Shown here: one piece after another, positions 1 to 8,120 of the stretch | Layout of the letters: each line of letters begins with the position of its first letter | How positions within the stretch are numbered: position 1 is the first letter of the stretch | NCBI RefSeq assembly: GCF_001513965.1 | Contig: NZ_KQ948019.1 | Location: 246,853 to 281,356, forward strand | DNA length: 34,504 nt | From: Streptomyces cellostaticus | GTDB taxonomy: Bacteria > Actinomycetota > Actinomycetes > Streptomycetales > Streptomycetaceae | Reading direction: 5' to 3' | Position numbers and translations under genes: made by a program | The notes under the pieces: model-generated | Seen by the model: the letters and a program-made list of their open reading frames with translations, nothing else | Told to the model about the DNA's origin: nothing | Database searches by the model: none

Positions 1-96
1 CGGGTCTGGGGCGCGGTTTGGGCTGGCGCGGCACTGACCCGCACCGCGGACCCCGCGGCTTCGGGCCCGGATGCTGCGCCCCGATAGCCTTCGCCC
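1..96 (+). other. Left edge; possible 3' end of an upstream gene
   Basis: No complete gene fits here. On the + strand two frames are open from the window edge: one stops at TGA 35-37 and one at TAG 85-87. Either could be the tail of a gene that begins outside the window, and the sequence alone does not decide between them. From memory, a glycosyltransferase gene usually lies upstream of this block in Streptomyces; the short tail shows no motif that tests this. Confidence 0.3.
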
Positions 97-97
97 G
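85..97 (+). promoter_or_regulatory. -10 box TAGCCT, likely leaderless start
   Basis: TAGCCT at 85-90 fits the actinobacterial -10 pattern TANNNT, and the GTG start at 97 lies exactly where transcription would begin. No purine-rich Shine-Dalgarno site precedes the GTG. No convincing -35 hexamer is visible at the expected distance. Confidence 0.45.
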
Positions 98-639
98 TGA
101 CCGCAACCCTCATCTGGATCCTTGTCGCGCTCGTCGCCATCGGCCTGTACCTGAGCTGGACGGCCGGACGGCTGGACCGGCTGCATGTGCGGATGGACGC
201 GGCGCGGGCCGCACTCGACGCACAGCTGCTGCGGCGGGCCTCCGTGACACAGGAACTGGCGACCTCGGGCGTGCTGGATCCGGCCGCCTCGATCGTGCTC
301 TACGAGGCCGCGCACGCCGCCCGGCAGGCCGAGGAGGAGCAGCGGGAGGTGGCGGAGAGCGAGCTGAGCCAGGCCCTGCGGGCGGTCTTCGAGGCCCCAC
401 AGCAGGTCGAGGCCGTCCGGGAGGCCCCGGGCGGCGAGGAGGCGGCCCGTGAGCTGGCCGAGGCGGTCCGCCGGGTGCCGATGGCCCGCCGCTTCCACAA
501 CGACGCCGTAGGAGCCGCCCGCAGGCTCCGGGAGCACCGCAAGGTGCGCTGGTTCCGGCTGGCCGGCCATGCCCCGTTCCCACTGGCCTTCGAGATGGAC
601 GACGAGCCGCCCGCGGCCCTGGTGGAGCGGGCCTCCTGA
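97..639 (+). CDS. LemA-like single-pass membrane protein
   Basis: The 180-residue product has one hydrophobic segment at residues 3-20 and then a charged, alanine-rich, probably helical remainder. Two stretches resemble the LemA family: a segment after the membrane helix (residues 24-55, ending in [12 protein letters not shown], like the family's QLKRR-x-LIP region), and a C-terminal block with [18 protein letters not shown] followed by a Phe-rich end (like the family's YNDAVREYN region). LemA proteins are bacterial membrane proteins of uncertain role. The start is GTG 97, which lacks a ribosome binding site and sits 7 nt after a -10 box. The gene precedes pdxS in the same direction with a 115-nt gap, so co-transcription is possible but not shown. 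The family call is by pattern, not by search. Confidence 0.72.
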   Translation: MTATLIWILVALVAIGLYLSWTAGRLDRLHVRMDAARAALDAQLLRRASVTQELATSGVLDPAASIVLYEAAHAARQAEEEQREVAESELSQALRAVFEAPQQVEAVREAPGGEEAARELAEAVRRVPMARRFHNDAVGAARRLREHRKVRWFRLAGHAPFPLAFEMDDEPPAALVERAS

Positions 640-754
640 ACCTTCGGCGGGCCAAAAGGATCCACCGGCTCGCCATTGGCCCTTGCTGTGGCCTGGTCCG
701 CTCCCGTTTCCTCTGGGGAGCAGAAAACCCTCTTTCCCTTCAGTGAGGTCACCC

Positions 755-1660
755 GTGTCCACCATTGAGAACCAGGCTCCCGAGACCGGCACCGCCCGCG
801 TGAAGCGCGGTATGGCCGAGCAGCTCAAGGGCGGCGTGATCATGGACGTCGTCACGCCGGAGCAGGCGAAGATCGCCGAGGACGCGGGCGCCGTCGCGGT
901 CATGGCCCTGGAGCGGGTCCCGGCCGACATCCGCAAGGACGGCGGCGTGGCCCGCATGTCCGACCCGGACATGATCGAGGGCATCATCAACGCCGTCTCC
1001 ATCCCGGTCATGGCGAAGTCGCGCATCGGCCACTTCGTCGAGGCCCAGGTCCTGCAGTCCCTCGGCGTGGACTACATCGACGAGTCCGAGGTCCTCACCC
1101 CGGCCGACGAGGTCAACCACTCCGACAAGTGGGCCTTCACCACCCCCTTCGTCTGCGGTGCCACCAACCTGGGCGAGGCCCTGCGCCGCATCGCCGAGGG
1201 CGCGGCCATGATCCGCTCCAAGGGCGAGGCCGGCACCGGCAACGTCGTCGAGGCCGTCCGTCACCTGCGCCAGATCAAGAACGAGATCGCCCGCCTGCGC
1301 GGCTACGACAACAACGAGCTGTACGCCGCCGCCAAGGAGCTGCGCGCCCCGTACGAGCTGGTGAAGGAAGTCGCCGAGCTGGGCAAGCTCCCGGTGGTCC
1401 TCTTCTCCGCCGGTGGCGTCGCCACCCCGGCCGACGCGGCCCTGATGCGCCAGCTCGGCGCCGAGGGCGTCTTCGTGGGCTCCGGCATCTTCAAGTCCGG
1501 CGACCCGGCCAAGCGCGCCGCCGCCATCGTGAAGGCCACCACCTTCTACGACGACCCGAAGATCATCGCCGATGCGTCCCGCAACCTCGGCGAGGCCATG
1601 GTCGGCATCAACTGCGACACCCTCCCCGAGGCCGAGCGCTACGCGAACCGCGGCTGGTAA
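755..1660 (+). CDS. pdxS: Pyridoxal 5'-phosphate synthase, synthase subunit
   Basis: PdxS is the TIM-barrel subunit that joins ribose 5-phosphate, glyceraldehyde 3-phosphate and ammonia into PLP. The 301-residue length is normal. Landmark residues are present: Asp31 in VIMDVV, the Schiff-base lysine Lys88 in MAKSRIGH, the second lysine Lys156 in the phosphate-loop stretch SKGEAGTGN, and a second phosphate site near [12 protein letters not shown] chose GTG 755 because AGTGAGG (742-748) lies at a suitable distance and the family N-terminus fits; an open frame continues upstream but shows no family similarity. The glutaminase partner pdxT starts 13 nt downstream, so the two are almost certainly one operon. 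No MocR-type pdxR regulator gene lies next to it. Confidence 0.98.
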   Translation: MSTIENQAPETGTARVKRGMAEQLKGGVIMDVVTPEQAKIAEDAGAVAVMALERVPADIRKDGGVARMSDPDMIEGIINAVSIPVMAKSRIGHFVEAQVLQSLGVDYIDESEVLTPADEVNHSDKWAFTTPFVCGATNLGEALRRIAEGAAMIRSKGEAGTGNVVEAVRHLRQIKNEIARLRGYDNNELYAAAKELRAPYELVKEVAELGKLPVVLFSAGGVATPADAALMRQLGAEGVFVGSGIFKSGDPAKRAAAIVKATTFYDDPKIIADASRNLGEAMVGINCDTLPEAERYANRGW

Positions 1661-1673
1661 GGCACCGGAACAC

Positions 1674-2276
1674 ATGAACACCCCGGTCATAGGCGTCCTG
1701 GCCCTCCAGGGCGACGTACGGGAGCACCTCATCGCCCTGGCCGCGGCCGACGCCGTGGCCAGGCCGGTGCGGCGCCCCGAGGAACTCGCCGAGGTCGACG
1801 GCCTCGTCCTGCCCGGCGGCGAGTCCACCACCATCTCCAAGCTGGCCGTCCTCTTCGGAGTGATGGAACCCCTCCGCGCGCGCGTGCGGGCGGGCATGCC
1901 CGTCTACGGCACCTGCGCCGGCATGATCATGCTCGCCGACAAGATCCTCGACCCGCGCTCGGGCCAGGAGACCATCGGCGGCATCGACATGATCGTGCGC
2001 CGCAACGCCTTCGGACGGCAGAACGAGTCCTTCGAGGCGGCGGTCGACGTCAAGGGAGTCGCGGGCGATCCTGTAGAGGGCGTCTTCATCCGCGCCCCGT
2101 GGGTCGAGTCCGTCGGCGCCGAGACCGAGGTGCTCGCCGAGCACGACGGTCACATCGTCGCGGTCCGCCAGGGCAACGCGCTCGCCACGTCGTTCCACCC
2201 GGAACTGACCGGCGACCACCGTGTGCACTCCCTGTTCGTCGACATGGTGCACGCGAACCGGGCGACGGAGTCCTAG
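1674..2276 (+). CDS. pdxT: Pyridoxal 5'-phosphate synthase, glutaminase subunit
   Basis: PdxT is a class I glutamine amidotransferase that hydrolyses glutamine and channels ammonia to PdxS in a 12+12 complex. The 200-residue protein shows the N-terminal [13 protein letters not shown] signature, the oxyanion strand LPGGESTT (residues 46-53), nucleophile Cys81 in YGTCAGMI, and the remaining triad His175 and Glu177 in FHPEL. All catalytic positions are intact. The ATG at 1674 matches the family start. It has only a modest ribosome binding site (GGAA 1667-1670, or AAGG 1659-1662 overlapping the pdxS stop), which suits translational coupling to pdxS. Confidence 0.98.
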   Translation: MNTPVIGVLALQGDVREHLIALAAADAVARPVRRPEELAEVDGLVLPGGESTTISKLAVLFGVMEPLRARVRAGMPVYGTCAGMIMLADKILDPRSGQETIGGIDMIVRRNAFGRQNESFEAAVDVKGVAGDPVEGVFIRAPWVESVGAETEVLAEHDGHIVAVRQGNALATSFHPELTGDHRVHSLFVDMVHANRATES

Positions 2277-2328
2277 TAGGATCTCTGGCGTTCGTTATAG
2301 AGATGGGTTACGCGAAGGAGACAGGCAG

Positions 2329-3078
2329 ATGTCCGGCCACTCTAAATGGGCCACGACGAAGCACAAGAAGGCCGTGATCGACGCCAAGCGCGGCAAGCTC
2401 TTCGCGAAGCTGATCAAGAACATCGAGGTCGCTGCGCGTATGGGCGGTGTCGACCTCGAAGGAAACCCGACGCTCTACGACGCCGTACAGAAGGCGAAGA
2501 AGCAGTCGGTTCCGAACAAGAACATCGATTCCGCGATCAAGCGCGGCGGTGGTCTCGAAGCCGGTGGCGCCGACTACGAGACGATCATGTACGAGGGTTA
2601 CGGTCCGAACGGCGTCGCGGTGCTCATCGAGTGCCTCACCGACAACCGCAACCGCGCCGCCTCCGACGTCCGCGTCGCCATGACCCGCAACGGCGGCAAC
2701 ATGGCCGACCCGGGCTCCGTGTCCTACATGTTCAGCCGCAAGGGCGTCATCATCGTCCCCAAGGGCGAGCTGACCGAGGACGACGTCCTCGGTGCCGTGC
2801 TGGACGCGGGTGCCGAGGAGGTCAACGACCTCGGCGAGTCCTTCGAGGTGATCAGCGAGGCCACCGACCTGGTCGCGGTCCGCACCGCCCTCCAGGAAGC
2901 CGGCATCGACTACGACTCCGCCGACTCCAGCTTCGTGCCGTCCGTCCAGGTCGAGCTGGACGAGGAGGGCGCCAAGAAGATCTTCAAGCTGATCGACGCG
3001 CTCGAGGACAGCGACGACGTGCAGAACGTCTTCGCCAACTTCGACGTGGCCGACGAGATCATGGCGTCCATCGACTGA
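2329..3078 (+). CDS. YebC/TACO1-family protein
   Basis: The 249-residue protein begins with the family signature [14 protein letters not shown] and continues with the NIDSAIKRG and [10 protein letters not shown] blocks typical of YebC/PmpR/TACO1. Members have been described both as DNA-binding regulators and, more recently, as ribosome-associated factors that help translate difficult (for example proline-rich) stretches; sequence alone does not say which applies. ATG 2329 has a good ribosome binding site, GAAGGAGA 2314-2321. In many bacteria this gene sits directly upstream of ruvC, which led to an old presumed link to recombination. Here a strong terminator (3167-3206) separates them, which argues against a fixed yebC-ruvC operon. 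A possible -10 (TATAGA, about 2296-2301) precedes it. Confidence 0.95.
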   Translation: MSGHSKWATTKHKKAVIDAKRGKLFAKLIKNIEVAARMGGVDLEGNPTLYDAVQKAKKQSVPNKNIDSAIKRGGGLEAGGADYETIMYEGYGPNGVAVLIECLTDNRNRAASDVRVAMTRNGGNMADPGSVSYMFSRKGVIIVPKGELTEDDVLGAVLDAGAEEVNDLGESFEVISEATDLVAVRTALQEAGIDYDSADSSFVPSVQVELDEEGAKKIFKLIDALEDSDDVQNVFANFDVADEIMASID

Positions 3079-3166
3079 CGACCCACGTGGCGCCCGACCG
3101 CATGGCCGGGCGAGGATCGCAATGACGTGAGCGACGAAGTCAGGGCGAATGTGGGCGCGTGGCGTC

Positions 3167-3206
3167 CGACGGGCCGACGGGACACACCCGTCGGCCCGTC
3201 GCTTTG
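3167..3206 (+). terminator. Strong hairpin terminator between yebC and ruvC
   Basis: The arm CGACGGGCCGACGGG (3167-3181) pairs perfectly over 15 bp with 3187-3201 around an ACACA loop, and CTTTGT follows. This is a typical high-GC intrinsic terminator with a short T tract, and it splits yebC from the ruv genes. Confidence 0.85.
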
Positions 3207-3259
3207 TCAGTGGCACCCGATAGCCTGCACAAACAGGTGGTCGAAGGGAGGGGGCGCGC

Positions 3260-3799
3260 GTGCGCGTACTGGGGGTGGACCCCGGACTGACGCGGTGTGG
3301 TGTCGGCGTCGTCGAGGGGGTCGCGGGCCGGCCGCTCACCATGCTCGGCGTCGGTGTCGTACGGACACCCGTGGACGCCGACCTGAGCCTGCGCCTGCTC
3401 GCCGCCGAGGAGGGCATCGAGGAGTGGCTGGACGAGCACCGGCCCGAGATCGTCGCCGTGGAACGCGTCTTCAGCCAGCACAACGTGCGCACGGTGATGG
3501 GCACCGCCCAGGTCAGCGCCGTCGCGATGCTGTGCGCCGCCCGGCGCGGCATCCCGGTCGCCCTGCACACCCCCAGCGAGGTCAAGGCCGCCGTCACCGG
3601 CAACGGCCGCGCGGACAAGGCCCAGGTCGGCGCCATGGTCACCCGGCTGCTCCGGCTCGCCGCGCCGCCCAAGCCCGCCGACGCCGCCGACGCCCTCGCG
3701 CTCGCCATCTGCCACATCTGGCGCGCACCCGCCCAGAACCGGCTCCAGCAGGCCGTCGCCCTGCACACCGTCAACGCAACGAAAGGCCGTACGGCATGA
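3260..3799 (+). CDS. ruvC: Holliday junction endonuclease RuvC
   Basis: RuvC cuts Holliday junctions symmetrically, directed by RuvAB. The 179-residue protein has the RNase H-like fold markers and all four acidic metal ligands: Asp7 in GVDPG, Glu68 in [10 protein letters not shown], and Asp141 and Asp144 in [14 protein letters not shown]. The GTG start at 3260 is preceded by a strong purine run, GGGAGGGGG (3245-3253). The stop codon overlaps the ruvA start (ATGA, 3796-3799), so the two are translationally coupled. The gene opens the ruvCAB cluster right after a terminator, so a promoter is expected in 3202-3259; TAGCCT at 3221-3226 is a candidate -10, but I see no good -35. Confidence 0.97.
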   Translation: MRVLGVDPGLTRCGVGVVEGVAGRPLTMLGVGVVRTPVDADLSLRLLAAEEGIEEWLDEHRPEIVAVERVFSQHNVRTVMGTAQVSAVAMLCAARRGIPVALHTPSEVKAAVTGNGRADKAQVGAMVTRLLRLAAPPKPADAADALALAICHIWRAPAQNRLQQAVALHTVNATKGRTA

Positions 3800-4404
3800 T
3801 CGCCTTCGTCAGCGGCCCGGTCGCCGCCCTCGCCCCCGACGCAGCCGTCGTCGAGGTCGGCGGCGTCGGCATGGCCGTCCAGTGCACGCCGAACACACTG
3901 TCGACGCTTCGCGTCGGCCAGTCCGCCAAGCTGCACACCTCCCTGGTCGTACGCGAGGACTCGCTGACCCTGTACGGCTTCGCCGACGACGACGAGCGCC
4001 AGGTCTTCGTGCTGCTGCAGACCGCGAGCGGCGTCGGCCCGCGCCTGGCCCAGGCGATGCTCGCCGTACACACCCCGGACGCGCTGCGCCGTGCCGTCGC
4101 CACCGGTGACGAGAAGGCCCTCACCGCCGTCCCCGGCATCGGCAAGAAGGGCGCGCAGAAGCTGCTGCTGGAGCTGAAGGACCGGCTCGGCGCCCCCACC
4201 GGCGCCGCCCCCGCGGTCGGCGCCCCGGTGACCCAGGGCTGGCGCGACCAGCTGCACGCGGCCCTCATCGGCCTCGGCTACGCCACCCGCGAGGCCGACG
4301 AGGCCGTCGCAGCGGTCGTCCCGCAGGCCGAGGCCGCGGGCGGCACGCCCCAGGTGGGCCAGCTGCTGAAGGCCGCCCTGCAGACCCTGAACCGAGCCCG
4401 CTGA
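3796..4404 (+). CDS. ruvA: Holliday junction branch migration protein RuvA
   Basis: RuvA forms tetramers that bind four-way junctions and load RuvB. The 202-residue product has the N-terminal OB-fold domain ([12 protein letters not shown] to about residue 62, with LYGFAD), the two helix-hairpin-helix motifs [14 protein letters not shown] and [16 protein letters not shown] in the middle domain, an Ala/Pro/Gly linker around residues 135-147, and a C-terminal RuvB-binding three-helix domain. Its ATG overlaps the ruvC stop by 4 nt. The length is normal for actinobacteria. Confidence 0.97.
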   Translation: MIAFVSGPVAALAPDAAVVEVGGVGMAVQCTPNTLSTLRVGQSAKLHTSLVVREDSLTLYGFADDDERQVFVLLQTASGVGPRLAQAMLAVHTPDALRRAVATGDEKALTAVPGIGKKGAQKLLLELKDRLGAPTGAAPAVGAPVTQGWRDQLHAALIGLGYATREADEAVAAVVPQAEAAGGTPQVGQLLKAALQTLNRAR

Positions 4405-4431
4405 CCTGCGCCGCCCGCTAGGAGATCTTGA

Positions 4432-5526
4432 GTGAACTGGGACGAGACGGACGACACCTCCACCGAGGAGCGGCTCGTCGGCCCCGCCGCGGAGCGGCTG
4501 GTGGGCTCTGTCGCCGACGGGGAGGACCAGGCCGTCGAAGCCGCCCTGCGCCCCAAGGACCTCGGCGAGTTCATCGGCCAGGAGAAGGTCCGCGAACAGC
4601 TCGACCTCGTCCTGCGTGCCGCACGCGCGCGGGGCGCGACCGCCGACCACGTGCTGCTCTCCGGCGCGCCCGGCCTCGGCAAGACCACCCTGTCGATGAT
4701 CATCGCCGCCGAGATGGGCGCCCCCATCCGCATCACCTCCGGCCCCGCCATCCAGCACGCCGGCGACCTCGCCGCGATCCTCTCCTCCCTCCAGGAGGGA
4801 GAGGTCCTCTTCCTGGACGAGATCCACCGCATGTCCCGGCCCGCCGAGGAGATGCTGTACATGGCCATGGAGGACTTCCGCGTCGACGTGATCGTCGGCA
4901 AGGGCCCCGGCGCCACCGCCATCCCCCTGGAGCTGCCCCCGTTCACCCTGGTCGGCGCCACCACGCGCGCGGGCCTGCTGCCGCCCCCGCTGCGCGACCG
5001 CTTCGGCTTCACCGGACACATGGAGTTCTACGAGCCCGCCGAGCTGGAGCGGGTCGTGCACCGCTCGGCGAGCCTCCTCGACGTGGAGATCGAGCCGGAC
5101 GGCGCCGCCGAGATCGCCGGCCGCTCCCGCGGTACGCCCCGGATCGCCAACCGGCTGCTGCGCCGCGTGCGTGACTACGCGCAGGTCAAGGCGGACGGTT
5201 TCATCACCCGCGAGATCGCCGCGGCCGCCCTCGCGGTCTACGAGGTCGACGCGCGCGGCCTCGACCGCCTCGACCGGGCCGTGCTGGAGGCGCTGCTGAA
5301 GCTGTTCGGCGGCGGCCCGGTCGGGCTGTCCACGCTCGCTGTCGCGGTGGGGGAGGAGCGGGAGACCGTCGAGGAGGTGGCCGAGCCGTTCCTGGTACGG
5401 GAGGGCCTGCTCGCCCGCACCCCACGCGGCCGGGTCGGCACTCCCGCGGCATGGGCGCATCTCGGTCTGACCCCGCCTCGCACGTCAGCCGGGGGAAACG
5501 GACAACAGGACCTGTTCGGGGCGTGA
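4432..5526 (+). CDS. ruvB: Holliday junction branch migration ATPase RuvB
   Basis: RuvB is the AAA+ motor that pumps DNA through the RuvA-bound junction. The 364-residue protein has Walker [10 protein letters not shown] (Lys84), Walker B LFLDEIHR (Asp129-Glu130), sensor 1 in GATTRAG, the arginine-finger region PLRDRFG, sensor 2 near [15 protein letters not shown], and the C-terminal winged helix. GTG 4432 is preceded by TAGGAGAT (4419-4426). The first roughly 35 residues are an acidic extension before the family core. The C-terminus ends in [10 protein letters not shown], and QQDLF matches the classic DnaN sliding-clamp binding pentapeptide, which is not needed for branch migration. The gene lies 27 nt after ruvA, in the same operon. 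Confidence 0.98.
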   Translation: MNWDETDDTSTEERLVGPAAERLVGSVADGEDQAVEAALRPKDLGEFIGQEKVREQLDLVLRAARARGATADHVLLSGAPGLGKTTLSMIIAAEMGAPIRITSGPAIQHAGDLAAILSSLQEGEVLFLDEIHRMSRPAEEMLYMAMEDFRVDVIVGKGPGATAIPLELPPFTLVGATTRAGLLPPPLRDRFGFTGHMEFYEPAELERVVHRSASLLDVEIEPDGAAEIAGRSRGTPRIANRLLRRVRDYAQVKADGFITREIAAAALAVYEVDARGLDRLDRAVLEALLKLFGGGPVGLSTLAVAVGEERETVEEVAEPFLVREGLLARTPRGRVGTPAAWAHLGLTPPRTSAGGNGQQDLFGA

Positions 5527-5584
5527 TGACTTCGTGACGGCGAGGGCATTGGCCGGGGCAGGAACCCAGGTGCCATGCTGAGCG

Positions 5585-5614
5585 TTGTTCCATGCACGCG
5601 GACTCGCTTAGACT
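5585..5614 (+). promoter_or_regulatory. HrdB-like promoter of yajC-secDF-apt
   Basis: TTGTTC (5585-5590) and TAGACT (5609-5614) are separated by 18 nt, a good match to the principal sigma factor pattern. Transcription would start near 5621, giving a leader of about 80 nt before yajC. It is the best two-box promoter in this part of the window. Confidence 0.6.
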
Positions 5615-5702
5615 CCGCCGATGCCGCTCTTGCGGGCGGCGCCGACCAACCCCCATCCAACAGGCCGCTCACCGCGCGGTCGCGCGAAGGAAATTCCGTC
5701 CC

Positions 5703-6203
5703 GTGAATGCCTTTACCCTTCTCCCCTTCATCGTGCTCATCGCGGCCATGTTCCTGATGACGCGCTCGGCCAAGAAGAAGCAGCAGCAGGCTGCCAACAT
5801 GCGGAACGAGATGCAGCCCGGCTCCGGTGTCCGCACGATCGGGGGGATGTACGCGACGGTCAAGGAGGTCAACGAGGACACGGTCCTCCTGGACGCCGGA
5901 CCGGGCGTCGACCTTCTCTTCGCCAAGAACGCGATCGGCGCCGTCCTCACCGACGAGGAGTACAACCGCATCGTCCACGGCATCGAGCACGACCTGAAGT
6001 CCGATGCCGACATCGTCCCGGACGACGCCTCCTCCCTCACCGAGACCGACGAGCCCGCCGCCGCTGCCGCCGCCTCCGACGACAAGGCCGTCGATCTTGG
6101 TAAGAAGGACGCCGACGAGGACAAGGCCGACGCGGCCGAGGCCGCCGAGGCCAAGGCGGACGAAGAGCCGAAGAAGACCGACGGCGACTCCGACGCGAAG
6201 TAG
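5703..6203 (+). CDS. yajC: Sec translocon accessory protein YajC
   Basis: YajC is a small membrane partner of SecDF and the SecYEG translocon. The 166-residue product has one membrane helix at residues 4-19, a basic cytoplasmic edge (RSAKKKQQQ), and the core with PGSGVRTIGGMYATVKEV typical of the family. Beyond about residue 105 it carries a long acidic, Ala/Asp/Glu/Lys-rich tail that is low-complexity and probably disordered; such tails are common in actinobacterial YajC. The start GTG 5703 lies 11 nt after GAAGGA (5686-5691), slightly far but with no better site. secD follows after a 141-nt gap containing a large hairpin. Confidence 0.93.
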   Translation: MNAFTLLPFIVLIAAMFLMTRSAKKKQQQAANMRNEMQPGSGVRTIGGMYATVKEVNEDTVLLDAGPGVDLLFAKNAIGAVLTDEEYNRIVHGIEHDLKSDADIVPDDASSLTETDEPAAAAAASDDKAVDLGKKDADEDKADAAEAAEAKADEEPKKTDGDSDAK

Positions 6204-6209
6204 TCACGT

Positions 6210-6254
6210 CCCGGGGTGCGTGGCGCGACCTGATCGCGCCCCGCGCACCCCGGG
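6210..6254 (+). terminator. Large hairpin between yajC and secD
   Basis: CCCGGGGTGCG (6210-6220) pairs perfectly with 6244-6254, and inside it GGCGCGA (6222-6228) pairs with TCGCGCC (6234-6240) around a CCTGA loop. A short pyrimidine-rich stretch (TCTGTTTCCC) follows. It could terminate or attenuate transcription, or stabilise a yajC 3' end while letting some transcripts reach secD. Confidence 0.65.
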
Positions 6255-6344
6255 CGCGTCTGTTTCCCGCACGCGAGCCCGACACCATGTCATGGCCGAC
6301 CGCGCCGACCGGGCGCGGGGCGGCCCGAGAGGGAGTACGAGAAG

Positions 6345-8117
6345 GTGGCAGCACCTAAGAAGGGCCGGAGCGCGAGTGCCCAGAGCAAGCCAGGGCGCTC
6401 GCTGGCCCTCATCCTGATCGCCATCGTGGCGCTCGCCGGGGGAATGTTTGCCTCCGGAAACACCACTCCGCGTCTCGGTATCGACCTCGCCGGTGGTACG
6501 AGCATCACGCTCAAGGCGAAGGCCGACCAGGGGTCCGCGATCAACAAGGCCAACATGGACACCGCGGTCGACATCATGAACCGCCGTGTCAACGGCCTGG
6601 GTGTCTCCGAGGCGGAGGTGCAGACCCAGGGGAGCGACCACATCATCGTGAACATCCCCAAGGGCACCAACTCCAAGGAAGCCCAGCAGCAGGTCGGCAC
6701 CACCGCCAAGCTGTACTTCCGCCCGGTCCTCGCCAGCGAGCCCAGCGTCGCCGCGTCGCCGGGCACCTCGCCGAGCGCCTCTCCCAGCGGCAGCAGCTCG
6801 CCGAGCCCGTCGAGCAGCGCCTCCTCCAAGCAGAAGGCTTCCTCGCCCTCCTCCGCGTCTCCGACGGCCACCGCCACCTCGCAGGGCCGCGCGGTCACCG
6901 ACGCCTTGAAGGCCGACGCCACGCCGTCGTCCTCCGCCTCCCCGAGCGCCAAGTCCTCCCCGAGCCCGTCCGCGTCGCCCTCCGGCGGCAGCGCCCAGGC
7001 CAACAAGCTTCAGGCGCAGTACGCCGCCCTGAACTGCACCAAGCCTGCCGAGCGCGCCAAGGCCGGCACGAGCGCCAAGCCGGGCGAGGCCACCGTGGCC
7101 TGCGGTGAGATCAACAAGGTCTGGTACAAGTACGTGCTCGGCCCGGCCGCCGTGGACGGCACCGAGGTGAAGAAGGCCCAGGCGGTCTTCGACACCCAGG
7201 GCGCCTCCGGCTGGCAGGTCCAGATGACCTTCACCTCCAGCGGGTCGAAGAAGTTCGGGGACATCACCGGCCAGCTGGCCAAGAACCAGCAGCCGCAGAA
7301 CGAGTTCGGCATCGTCCTGGACGGCCAGGTCGTCTCCAGCCCGTTCGTGCAGAACGCCATCACCGGTGGCCAGGCGGAGATCTCCGGCCGCTTCACGCAG
7401 CAGGAGGCGCAGAGCCTCGCCAACATGCTGTCCTACGGTGCGCTGCCGCTGTCGTTCAAGGAAGAGACCGTCACCACGGTGACCGCCGCGCTCGGCGGTG
7501 AGCAGCTGCACGCCGGTCTGATCGCCGGCGCGATCGGCCTCGCCCTGGTAGTGATCTACCTGATCGCCTACTACCGCGGTCTGTCGCTGGTGGCCATGGC
7601 CTCCCTGCTGGTCTCCGCGATCCTCACCTACGTGATCATGTCGCTGCTCGGCCCGGCCATCCACTTCGCGCTGAACCTGCCGGCCGTCTGCGGTGCCATC
7701 GTCGCCATCGGTATCACCGCGGACTCGTTCATCGTGTACTTCGAACGCATCCGGGACGAGATCCGCGAGGGCCGCTCGCTGCGTCCGGCCGTCGAGCGGG
7801 CCTGGCCGCGCGCCCGGCGCACGATCCTGGTCTCCGACTTCGTGTCGTTCCTCGCCGCCGCCGTGCTGTTCGTCGTGACCGTCGGCAAGGTGCAGGGCTT
7901 CGCGTTCACGCTCGGCCTGACCACCGTGCTCGACGTGGTCGTCGTCTTCTTCTTCACCAAGCCGCTGATGACGCTGCTCGCCCGCCGCAAGTTCTTCGCG
8001 GACGGTCACAAGTGGTCCGGACTCGACCCGAAGAGTCTGGGTGCCAAGCCGCCGCTGCGCCGTACCCGCCGTCCCGCCGGTCCTGCCGCCGGCCCTGTCG
8101 ACCCGAAGGAAGCGTGA
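6345..8117 (+). CDS. secD: Protein translocase subunit SecD
   Basis: SecD with SecF uses the proton motive force to complete export of Sec substrates. The 590-residue protein has TM1 at about 19-36, the RLGIDLAGGTSITL motif (43-56), the large extracytoplasmic domain including FGIVLDGQVVSSPF (321-334) and the Gly/Gln motif QAEISGRF, then five membrane helices from about residue 387 to 545 with the conserved ADSFIVYFERIRDEI loop (459-473). Residues about 132-218 are an unusual Ser/Pro/Ala low-complexity insertion, and Cys231 and Cys253 after it could form a disulfide. GTG 6345 has the site GAGAGGGAG (6327-6335). secF begins 3 nt after the stop. Confidence 0.97.
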   Translation: MAAPKKGRSASAQSKPGRSLALILIAIVALAGGMFASGNTTPRLGIDLAGGTSITLKAKADQGSAINKANMDTAVDIMNRRVNGLGVSEAEVQTQGSDHIIVNIPKGTNSKEAQQQVGTTAKLYFRPVLASEPSVAASPGTSPSASPSGSSSPSPSSSASSKQKASSPSSASPTATATSQGRAVTDALKADATPSSSASPSAKSSPSPSASPSGGSAQANKLQAQYAALNCTKPAERAKAGTSAKPGEATVACGEINKVWYKYVLGPAAVDGTEVKKAQAVFDTQGASGWQVQMTFTSSGSKKFGDITGQLAKNQQPQNEFGIVLDGQVVSSPFVQNAITGGQAEISGRFTQQEAQSLANMLSYGALPLSFKEETVTTVTAALGGEQLHAGLIAGAIGLALVVIYLIAYYRGLSLVAMASLLVSAILTYVIMSLLGPAIHFALNLPAVCGAIVAIGITADSFIVYFERIRDEIREGRSLRPAVERAWPRARRTILVSDFVSFLAAAVLFVVTVGKVQGFAFTLGLTTVLDVVVVFFFTKPLMTLLARRKFFADGHKWSGLDPKSLGAKPPLRRTRRPAGPAAGPVDPKEA

Positions 8118-8120
8118 GCG

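Noticed and set aside
701..720. CTCCC/GGGAG inverted repeat before pdxS as a riboswitch or terminator
   Set aside because: Only 5 bp with a 10-nt loop and no supporting context.
2308..5460. A very long open frame on the - strand across yebC-ruvB
   Set aside because: It mirrors well-supported + strand genes, has His/Asp/Gly/Val-rich composition typical of antisense frames in high-GC DNA, and shows no family motif.
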